64,000 nucleotides of DNA from a virus: IMG/VR virus record IMGVR_UViG_3300042309_002320, positions 37,116 through 101,115 of that record; one strand, given 5' to 3'. A program made the position numbers and the translations under genes. Under the pieces are notes generated by a model. It had not been told where the DNA came from. It did no database searches and worked only from the letters and a program-made list of their open reading frames with translations. Of this stretch, positions 18,798 to 29,700 are shown piece after piece. The first letter of the stretch is position 1; each line of letters opens with the position of its first letter.

Positions 18798-20777
18798 CTA
18801 ATGATCTCTATAACTTTGTCCTATATTACATTGTTGGTATACCCAACTGATACTACGAGAATATCGTCCAGAATTTGGGTTCCAATTTTCATTATCACTG
18901 GATATATACACCAAACCTAAAGTTTGTAATGGCTCATTAAATAATGGACTAGAAGAATACGGCCTATGAGCCTCAATAACTTGCTCAATAGCCTTAAATA
19001 AATAGTTATTATAATGTAATGGACATTTTGGATTATTCAATGATATCTCATCAACTGATGATGCCGGAGGTATGGCTATTTCTATATTAATTGTCTTTTT
19101 GGGGGTAGTTCTTCCGGTTCTTTGTATAATTGGTCCTAATGCTCTGCCAATAACAAAAGTTTCTGCTGTACTATCCACAGGATTATCGTATGATACGGTA
19201 ATATTTTCACTAATAACACCAGGAATCAATAGTTGTTTATTATTAAACTCATAACTATAATTAATTGTGCCTTTTTTTGGATCAAAAGATTCACTAGTAG
19301 ACACAGGAACAGCACTCAATAAATTTTCTGTACTAAATATAGGATTATTTGGTAATGATGGCGGGTCGGTAACATAAGCTGGAATATAAGGAACTTTTCT
19401 ATCGGAACTATTTATTCCAAGACTAGCTCTTCTATATAGATAAGGCTTAATATGATTTGTCCATGCGTTTAACGCATTTTCTATTTTTGTACTTTTAATA
19501 TTTTGGCTAGGTGGATATTGAGGTGGTATTGGAAAAGCGGATGAGGCCGTGTCTGTGCTATTATAGGCTTGTGTATTAGTTTTATCCAACATATTATTCG
19601 CATAAGATAAATCCAATTTTGCATCTATAAGCCCATCATTGCCTATGCCTGTTGGAAGAACGCCACTTTCATGTTCCATTATATCTTGGTTTACGATAGC
19701 TAATCCTTCTATATTACCAGCAACTCTTACTGTTTTAACATAATCTTCTCCAGTTGAACATTCTATAGTATATGTTTCAGTATATGGGATACCGCTAGGC
19801 ATAGCTAACCATGTATCATTAGCTTCATACGTTCCATTAAAAATATCCATATTTATTGTTCTGTTATGATTAAAAGCAAATAAATTTTGCTCAAATGGTA
19901 TTTTTATATATGGCGAGCTATTTGTTGTGCTTCCACTAAATGTATTTTTTGACATTTTTTCTACCCAAGCTTTGGCGAGAACATACGGCTTGGTATTTTC
20001 GTCAAGCAAACCAGTAGCACAAATTTGATTTTTAGGGGGCAGTATACCTTTTGCAGATAATCTTCTTGTGATTCTAAATTGTGGAATATTAACAATATTT
20101 AGTCCATTTGATAATGGCAATCCTAGATTAATAGGATTATTATCATTAAATAAACCAAGATTAGGATTATGAAACTCTGGCCTCATTGATGGAGAAAAAG
20201 AAACATTGGTATATGATACATCATCCAGTGGCTCAACACTCCAACTATCAGACCTATCCGTTACATATTTTTCTATAACATTATTTGGATCTTCTATTAG
20301 ACTAGAATTTGTTTCTAGAGCTATAGTATAGTCTGCGCTTTGAACCCAATTATCGGCCGTATTACTAAATGACATATCCCTGACAGATAATCCACTAATT
20401 TCATAAAGTATATTATCTTCACATTTAAATTTTAATGTTCCATATGGACAACTAGTAAATAGTTGTTTTAATCCACTAACTCCGGCTATGATTCCACTAA
20501 ATCCTGGAAATGCTTTATCAACATCAACATTAGAAATATTACCTTCAGGAAATCTAAAAATTTTACCATTAAGATTTATGGATGTGACAAGAGTTTCTGG
20601 TAAATTATTATTATTAGCATTTATACTATAGCTGATATCAACAACTGGTACAGGTCCGGTGATGCTATGGATTGGTATATTGTTATATTCTATAATAATT
20701 TTAGGATTATTATTAATAGATTGTATCTGATTTAATTCTTCAGAATTTATTCCATTTATATTTAATTGATTAAACAT
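18798..20777 (-). CDS. virion protein, probable tail-tip/baseplate component, 659 aa
   Basis: Not recognised by family. It is beta-rich throughout, with no signal peptide or membrane segment. The N-terminal 180 residues (PKIIIEYNNIPIHSI ... NADNW-like strands with a Cys pair in the FTSCPYGTLKFKC region) look like a domain that packs on a ring. The C-terminal 170 residues (INYSYEFNNKQLLIPGVISENITVSYDN ... SWVYQQCNIGQSYRDH) look like a second beta domain. It sits between the 3,139-aa adhesin and the hub-like gene, the position where distal tail or hub-adaptor proteins are usual. A GGACAT ribosome site precedes the ATG. Role inferred from position only. Confidence 0.5.
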   Translation of the reverse strand: MFNQLNINGINSEELNQIQSINNNPKIIIEYNNIPIHSITGPVPVVDISYSINANNNNLPETLVTSINLNGKIFRFPEGNISNVDVDKAFPGFSGIIAGVSGLKQLFTSCPYGTLKFKCEDNILYEISGLSVRDMSFSNTADNWVQSADYTIALETNSSLIEDPNNVIEKYVTDRSDSWSVEPLDDVSYTNVSFSPSMRPEFHNPNLGLFNDNNPINLGLPLSNGLNIVNIPQFRITRRLSAKGILPPKNQICATGLLDENTKPYVLAKAWVEKMSKNTFSGSTTNSSPYIKIPFEQNLFAFNHNRTINMDIFNGTYEANDTWLAMPSGIPYTETYTIECSTGEDYVKTVRVAGNIEGLAIVNQDIMEHESGVLPTGIGNDGLIDAKLDLSYANNMLDKTNTQAYNSTDTASSAFPIPPQYPPSQNIKSTKIENALNAWTNHIKPYLYRRASLGINSSDRKVPYIPAYVTDPPSLPNNPIFSTENLLSAVPVSTSESFDPKKGTINYSYEFNNKQLLIPGVISENITVSYDNPVDSTAETFVIGRALGPIIQRTGRTTPKKTINIEIAIPPASSVDEISLNNPKCPLHYNNYLFKAIEQVIEAHRPYSSSPLFNEPLQTLGLVYISSDNENWNPNSGRYSRSISWVYQQCNIGQSYRDH

Positions 20778-20792
20778 AAAATATGTCCATTA

Positions 20793-23700
20793 TTAAATTG
20801 TTGGTACGCAAGTAGTACTTATATATGTACCTTGTACAGCTGGGTGGCACGGATATATCAATTCATTTGGTTGAGAGCACGAATATCCTTGGTTACAAAC
20901 ACTTTGATATAAGACCCATCTATATGCAGTATAAGGAGATGGAAGAGATTCTAAAACAACAGCTACTTCAGAATCATTAGTGCTTGATAATCCCCCATAA
21001 ACATCACAATAATAGTAACATTCCCCAGCATTCACGGGTGGAGGTGGGGGTGGTGGCGGAGGCGGCGGCGGAGGCGACGATGGCTCATTACATCTACTAC
21101 AATACGATCCACTAGGACCATATACATATAATTCTACAACATGTGTTACATTAGCCCTTAATGGAGTTAAGGCACAATTAGGAGCACAATTACCACAATC
21201 ATTATAGTGGCAAGTCATATGAGTAATTGTAACAGAGGAGCTTAATGGTAAAGAACTACTGGAGGCGGTGTTTAGTGAATCTTTAGGTAATTGACCTGTC
21301 CACGTTACAGCCACCGGGCCTGAACCACATCCAGCATCTTGATAGTATATTTGGTTAAGAGGTTTGATAAATAATATAGCATTTTGATTGCTTTGTAATA
21401 TACCTTTTAGCGAAACTGTTATAGATCCATTTGCATTAGTTACACAATTAAATATACTCAATGGTCCTGTTGCCAATCCTCTTGTTGGGGTCGGAGTTGG
21501 AGCAGGAGTTCTTGTCGGTGTTACAGGATTAGATGATCCGCATGGTCCTGCTAGTACTATACCATTTCCAGAACTATATCGAGGTATATATAATGAGCCA
21601 GTAGTCTGATCGACATCTAAATGTCCAAGATATTGAGGACCTATTTTGTTAATAATAGATCTGTTCTGCTTAGTTTCTAAATTAACGCCAACAACATAAT
21701 TATCCGTTAAATTATTATTATAGGTTATATAATATCCTACTTTATTATTTTTATCTATCTTTAAGAAATTTTCCACGTTATAAGAGGATCCAAGAAGATC
21801 GTTAACTATAGATATGGTACTTAGTAAAGATGGATTTTGTTGATAATACGAAGTTGATTGATTTAATTCATAAATTCTAATAGAGCTTTGTGATCCGGCC
21901 TGTCTAGCATCAAATGAATATAATTTATTATTAAATATATATGGAGTAACTGATATCGATCCAGGAGAAAAATTATTTATGGTCGTAACTGCGTATGTCG
22001 AACCATCTATTATAAACAATGTATGCTCAGGAGAGGCTCCAACATGATTACTAACTACTACATAAATCTTATTATTATTTTCATCAACAGATACATTTCC
22101 ATTGCCAAAAAGTTTATTTAACGAAATTGATGTTTCTATAGTATCTGTTGAGCAATTTATAGCTGTTAGGATTGCATTACTATTAGAATCATATCTCATA
22201 ATAAAAATTTTATTAGTCACACTATTTATTGCTAAGGCTGATGGATGTATTTTGCTTTGCAAAGATATGGTATTAACTAATGAATCTGTTGATCCATTTA
22301 TTACCAGTACAGAGCCATTATTAGGTGTTCCATAATTTATAAGATAAAGTTTATTTAAAGACTCATTAATTATTAAATTACCGAATTCAGCGCCTGCTGG
22401 TCCAGATATCGAGGATGTTATACTTTTAGTTATACTATTTACAACTCTAATTCTATCACTAATTACATCAACAAGATATAATTTTTTACTACTATTATTA
22501 AAGTAACAGCCATAAGCTTCTGTGGTTGGAAATAATACCTCTGTAGAATGAGTACATTGTGTTAAAGGTAATGGTGACGAAGATGGTGTTCTCGTCGGAG
22601 TTCTTGTTGGGGTAACAGACGGAACAACAGCGGCCACGGTTGATGTTGGAGTGACCGTTATTTGAGGAGTTCTAGTTAATGTTATGCTTGGTGTTGGTGT
22701 GGGTGTTGGAACAACACATTCATAACCAGAACATCTTAGTGCTACTCTACCAGCATTATTGTATACAGTATCTACGACCCGTGTTCCTGCATTATTAATT
22801 TGCATAGTTTGAAATATATTCGCGCTACGAATATTATCGCTTAGTTTTTCTTTATATATCCAATTATTATTTACATATTCATATATTATTATTCTTTCAT
22901 TGATAATACTTATAGGATCTTTATGCATAATTGCTAAAATATTATTAGTTTCAGAAATTGCTGCTCTACCATCCTCATTTGTAGCAAAAATAGATGTGAT
23001 GGGAGATCCCTTTAGGGTCCATTGATTATTTATTAGAGTATAAACTTCTACTCTACTTCGTCCGCTAGCCACGAATGTATCATTACTTTTTGCGTCAATA
23101 TACCATAGTATATTACCAGCTGATGGAGAAAAAGATGTACTTATTGTTGCCGATTTAACCCATGCATTATTAATCCAATCATAAACTCTTACTATACCAG
23201 TAGTAATACCAATAAATAATCTACTACCATCAGGACTTAATTTAATATTCGGATAATATCCTACTAAATCAGTAGAATTTTCGCCAAATATTGAGAATCC
23301 TTTTTGTGTCCATGTTCCATTAATAAATTCGTATACTTTAATTTTACCAGCTGTTGCTTGTTCGGCCCCGGTGGAGCCAACATAGTCTGGACTACCAATA
23401 GCAATAGTATTACCGTCACTGCTCATACTTACAATAGAACCTAGACCCTCCCCAGTATTTATTCCTAATATATCTGAACCTTTTTTAGACCAAGATGTAC
23501 CATTCCACATATATACAGTAACTTTTCCTTTATATTGTCCAACAGTAGAATATATACTTGTTGAATGTCTTGGTGTTCCTATCGCTACTGTGGTACCAGC
23601 AGTATCTGTATCTATAGAATCATTACCGCTAAATGCAGTAACAATCTCGGCATTATCTAATGTTATCCTACTAGCTCTTTCGATCCAGGCTGTATTGTTC

Positions 23701-26700
23701 CAATCATATACTACTACCGTATTAACAAATAATCCAGCTATTGTGGATCCGTTTCTACTTAAAGAATATGTTACTAATCCACGATTACTAAGTTGTGGTT
23801 CCAATAGTTCTCCTAATTGTTTGTAAGAGCATACGGGCAACATAGTTGGTGTTGGAGTAACTCTGGGGGTAGATGTAGGAACAGGAGTTCGTGTTGGGGT
23901 AGGTGATGGCGTTGGAGACGGTACTGCTTGACCTATCGGTAATACGCACACACAATCAATCGCTGCTCCAAAGCAACCACAATTAGCGCATGTGCTTTCA
24001 AATCTGATTGTTGTTGTTGTGCTTGAAGCGGTAAAATCTATTATTTCTGCGATCCATCCCATGCTTTCGTATGATTCAAATGTTGTATTGCTAGGATCAA
24101 AAGAGAAATTATATTCTTCAGCATAGGTGCCTGTGATAACAACCTTAAATGTTCTTATAACATTAATATTTCCATAATTATTACCAGATTTTTTAAATGA
24201 TAGTCTATAAACACCATTTACAATCGTTGGTATATTTTGTTCAATATAACCAGGACTACAAGAATTTAAATCAACCCATACTTTAATTGGTTGATTTGTC
24301 CCATAGAAGTGCAACGAATGAACATCAACATTATTGGTTACCCAATTAGCTGCTGTTCCTAAATTCATTGATGGTACACTAATCTCGAAATCACCATTAA
24401 CAACCAAATTATTAGCACAAGATGGACAATCAGGAACCACCGGTATAGTAATTGGTGGAGGACAAACAAAGTTAGTATCGATTTCTTGACCACGTCCAGA
24501 TGATGTTGCACTAGACGGATCTGGTAAATTATTGGATTTGGTGGCATATGTAAAATATGCAGCATTAGCGGATCCGCCAGAATAGTATGCCGCTTTATAC
24601 CATTCATTTTCAGTAGGAATAGCATATTTTGCTGCCGGATTTCTTGTTATCGATGACTGACTCATGTCATACGCGCCATTTTCTGTGATTCCATAGTCAT
24701 TAGAGTCTTTAGAATCTATTTTTCCATTACTAAGCCAATTACAATATCTAGCTAAATCAAACCATGTTATATAATTTACTGGTTTATCTCCCATATTTAA
24801 TTTTGTTGTATAATAATATAAAGAATCTTTTTCGGTGCGTAATATACCTCCTCTAGGATCGTTGCTCATAGCTTCTTTATATAGATTATATCTATCATAA
24901 ACACTAGCAACAGAATTTAAAAATTGTGCATATTCACAATTGGTTAATAGATATTTTTTGATTGCGTATCTATAAACGACAGAGCCGTATCCATTAGTAT
25001 CAGCAACATTATTAACATCATCAATTAATGCATAATTAATAAGATCTAACGATCTAGTATCTCTAACTATTATTCGTCCACCAATAGTAGCATTAGCTGA
25101 TATTGGAGACTGTGGACTTCTATAGCCTGATCCAAGTTCTAGACTATTGGATATCCATGATCCTCCTCTAACAATTCTACTACTACTAACCTGACCCTCT
25201 GTCCATTCATTTAAATTACCAGTTTGATCATACGTTCCATAAAAACTACTACTACCATTTGTTCCGACAGTTGTTACATTACCTGTCTGATCGTTCCACA
25301 CAGCAACAGAACCATAATTAGCAGTTGATACCAAATTGAAACTTGCTGGCGAAGCTGGCTCATTAAATGATTCATTACAAGAAATACATTGTTTTGTTGG
25401 ATAATGTAATTTGTAAAAAATCTCGTATTCATGACATACTATTAAATTATTAAGCTGAATTTGCATAACATCAGTAGTTAATAATGTACAGTTTTCTCTA
25501 TTAGCAGAACTCCAACAATCTTTAATATCTTGATACGATGAAGGAGATGTTTGTATTCTATAATTAATATTTAATCTATTATTTCCTTTTTGTGGCTTTA
25601 GATAATTTTGCTGTATAATATTATCCGATGTTAAGGTTTTAAATGATAAATTTTGTGCAGAAGATCCTGATACTTGTAAACAGCTTTGAGCAACTTGATT
25701 TGTAGCAGCAGCGTATATCCAATCGAGCCATCTTTCTGACGAGCAATTAAATTCTACAAACTGATATTGTAAAGTTTCTACAATATATTCTATAAACTCA
25801 TTAATCCCCGGTTCTATATCGGCCCTATTCATTGAACCGCTTACGTCTACAAATATTAAAATTCTAATTGGGGTCTCTTGATCTGTTTGTTCAATAATCG
25901 GTAAGAAGTGAGTTTCGAATTGTGTTAAAATATCGTTATAAGTTGTTGGTCTACTTACTTTAACCACCCTGTCTGTTCCAAAAGGAAGTTTAGGAACAGC
26001 ATTAGATGGATATATCCATTGTGTACTATCTGCTGGAGCTAATACTATAAATCTTTCAGCATCTACAGCTCCATTTTCTATTAGAGATGTAACATTATTG
26101 GTATCTTCGACCCAGTCTTTTCCTATAGTACCTAGGAGTCCAACATAGTCCGGATTTGCTTCGTCAATAAATATCATGATAAAATCTGTTGGTAAAATAA
26201 CAGCTGGTGGTATGTATATACCAGTTACTTCTGGTCCAATAAATTCGCAATGTTTAGTTAATGTTACTACTCTAAAATCATAATATTCTCCTAATTCTAA
26301 TCCTGTTATAGATGTCGATGCTGTATCTAATATAAAAGCGTCTCTAATCCATGATGATGAACTAGTTTTATACTCTATAACATATCCTTCTATATCTGGA
26401 TACTGTGGTATTTGATCTTCCCAGCTCAACGATACAATATTATCACTAACCTCGTAATTAGTAATTATTGATGATGCTACAGTAGTAGCGCCACACTCAA
26501 CAAAGTCCGGACACTCCAAAATAAATGATTCGGTTCTTGATACTCCACTAGTTTTATCTTTTATGATAGTTTCCAGTATAAATTGTTTTAACTCAACATT
26601 TTTAGTAATGCCAACAAAAGCATTTTGTCTAGTATTAGATGCTTTAAAAGTAAAAAATTCTTTATCTAAATATGCTCTATTACTAAAATCTGCATCTAAG

Positions 26701-29700
26701 CATTTATCTGGTGACGGAGTAGGAGTTGGTGTGGGGGTGACGCTGGGCGTTGGTCCAAATACTGGTAATGTTGGTGGCGGGGTTGTGGGAGGAGAAACTA
26801 AATTGCAATCATAGTCTGTAAATTGTACTTTTCCATCCGGCTTGCCATTACCAAAACCATCTGCTTCTACGCACTGAAATAAATTAGAGAAAGATCTATC
26901 TGGTAAATCAGATTGTGTGGGCCATCTCCAATATCCAGCATTGGTACCTCCTCCTTTATAGTATGCTGCTTTATACCATTCACTATAGCTTGGTAAAAAA
27001 TATTTAGCATTAGCGTTTCTAACAATAGGTTGGTCAAAATTTTCTGCTGTTGTTCTGCCATTAAGTGTATACGCGCCATCTTCTGTTGTTGTATTGTCTT
27101 GGCTACCATTAGGCTTTCCATTGTGTAACCAATTACAAAATCTAGCGGCAGAAAACCAGTTAACAAATACAACTGGTTTATTATTCATAGGCTGCGGTCT
27201 ATTGTTTGCAGAAGTTGTTTTTGAACTATATGTATAATTACCAGACGTTCCACTTCTAACAATACCTCCTTTGGTATTGCTTATCATATTAGTATCGTAT
27301 AATTTATAGATATCTGTTTTTGCTACAGCATTAAGAAATTCTACATATTGACAATTCGTTACTTCGTACTGACCAATTTTATATTCATAAGATACAGCCC
27401 CTACAGGATCTGTGGTAAAAATTGGATTATTAGGATTACCAGCATCTCCAACAGTAACAAAATATGGTAAATTATTAGGATTAGTTAAACTCGCTATTCT
27501 AAATCCATGACTAGCTACTTTTAGTGTCGGATCTTTAGCATGATAGGATGTTTTTGTGTAATCAAGCTCATTATCTGGACTATCAAATCCTCCACCCAGA
27601 CACCATCTTCTCGTTACTTTACGACCACCCACTACCGAAACATGATGTTCTTCTGTCCATTCTTCAGCGTTCCCACCCTGATCATATGTACCATATGCGC
27701 TAGGTCCACCATTAGAGCCAACTGTAGTAACATTACCATTGTCAATCCAAATTGGGCCTTTGGCACATAATTTTAGATTTGCACTATTAGGACCGGGAGG
27801 AAAAGTTAAAGAATATACACTATAAATACCTAAACTATTAACAGCTCGACATGTGATATATAAAATTCTTGGAGTTAATTCGTAGTAAAAAATATTAACA
27901 GGATCGACAGCATCAAAATCTATGGTGTCTTGTACAGTATCGTTGAGTAGATTGATTACAGACAAGGAATTTGAGTCTGTATTACACACATATAATTTTT
28001 TAGCAAAATTAATCAATGCCATAGACGTTGGCGATGATCCAACAGCGATTGTTTTTTCTATGGTTCTTGTTGTTAGATTAAGAACACTAATATTATTACT
28101 AAGATAATTTGTAATATATCCTTTATCATTTAATGCTACAAATGACCATGGTCTTAAACCACTAGAATTAATATTGCTAATAACACTATCGTTAACCGGA
28201 TCTATGATACTAATAGAATTAGATTCTGTATTACAAACATAAATTAAATTATTGTGAAGATACAGGGATCTCGGACCATTCTGTACTGTTATTGATGTTA
28301 TAAATTGATATGTTGTGGCATTAAAAATATTGATAGTAGAATTGGGCGAACTTACTGTGCCAGTATTAGTAACATAAATTTTATTATTTAGATATAGCAA
28401 GCTAGCAGGACTGGTACCGACATTCAATATAGTTTGTATAACAGTGTTATTAGTAGCATTTATAATACTTATACTATTATCATCAGAATTAATAACATAA
28501 ATTCTATTATCTATAGAATTACTAATAATATCAGTTGGGTTATTGCCAACAGATACGGTGCTAAGTTGTGTTTTTGTTGCGAGATCAACAATACTAATAG
28601 TGTCGCTGTCACTATTTGTAACATAAGCTCTTGTTCCAAATAGAAAAGTGGCGCTGTTAGGATTTGATTGAACTGTAACTAACTCCAAATCTTTTATTGG
28701 AGGTAATAGAGGAGGTGGCGGTGGTGGAGGCGGTGGAGGAGGTGGTGGCGGTGGAGGAGGTGGTGGCGGTGGAGGAGGAGGCGGAGGTGGCGGAGGAGGA
28801 GGTGGAGGAGGGGGTGGTGGACTAGCTATCAAAATACTAGCAGCTCCGGTAACATCTAGTCTGCCACCAGTACTAATCGGGGCAGCGCCATTGGTAGCAA
28901 AAGCTGGGGTTGGTATTGCGCTAAAAAGAATAGCGTTTTTAATTTGTGCGGCAGATACGTTTGGAAAAATACTTGCCAATAACGCAACAGCTCCGGCAAC
29001 ATGGGGACAGGCCATACTAGTTCCACTAATAGAAAAATAGTCACCATTCTTCCATGTGCTTAGTATGCCACCTTCTTCAGTCTGGTCTCCTCCTGGTGCT
29101 GCTATATCAACATTAGCTAAGCCATAATTAGAAAATATACTCCTAGCCCCAGTAATAGTCATGCTTGCTACAGATATAATACCATCTGTTCCGCTTGGAT
29201 CGTTCCATGTATAAGAGGATGGATATTTTGGTAATGAATCATTATTTGTTCCATTATTAGCAGCAGCACATACGCTAATTATACCTTGAGCATAAGCGGC
29301 TTTCATAGCATCTAATTGAGATTGAGAAAATGATCCGCCGGCATAACTATGATTAATTACAACAATATTTCTGCCTTTTGGATCATTATTTTTAAATAAT
29401 TGTTTTAATGATGTTGTATAATTTACAGCTAGTATAATTTTAGCCAAACTGCTTGTAAGTTCAAGACTACTACATGGTGGTGGTTTGTCACTTCTACAAG
29501 AGAATATTTTTCCATTCAATAGACTAACTCTTTTACAAACTCCTGTCACTCCCAAATTATTGTCACCAAAAGCTCCTATTGTACCAGCAACATGGGTTCC
29601 ATGACCATTATAATCATTATATCCTTCGTTATTGGTGCTAAAATCTCCTTCTAGATTATTATTAGAATCATATGTGAATCTAAGATTACCAGCTAAATCT

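Noticed and set aside
24560-27790. Active formylglycine-generating enzymes in the SUMF1 domains
   Set aside because: The catalytic Cys pair of the enzyme family is not visible in the GG-x-x / GFR region, and the context is adhesive.
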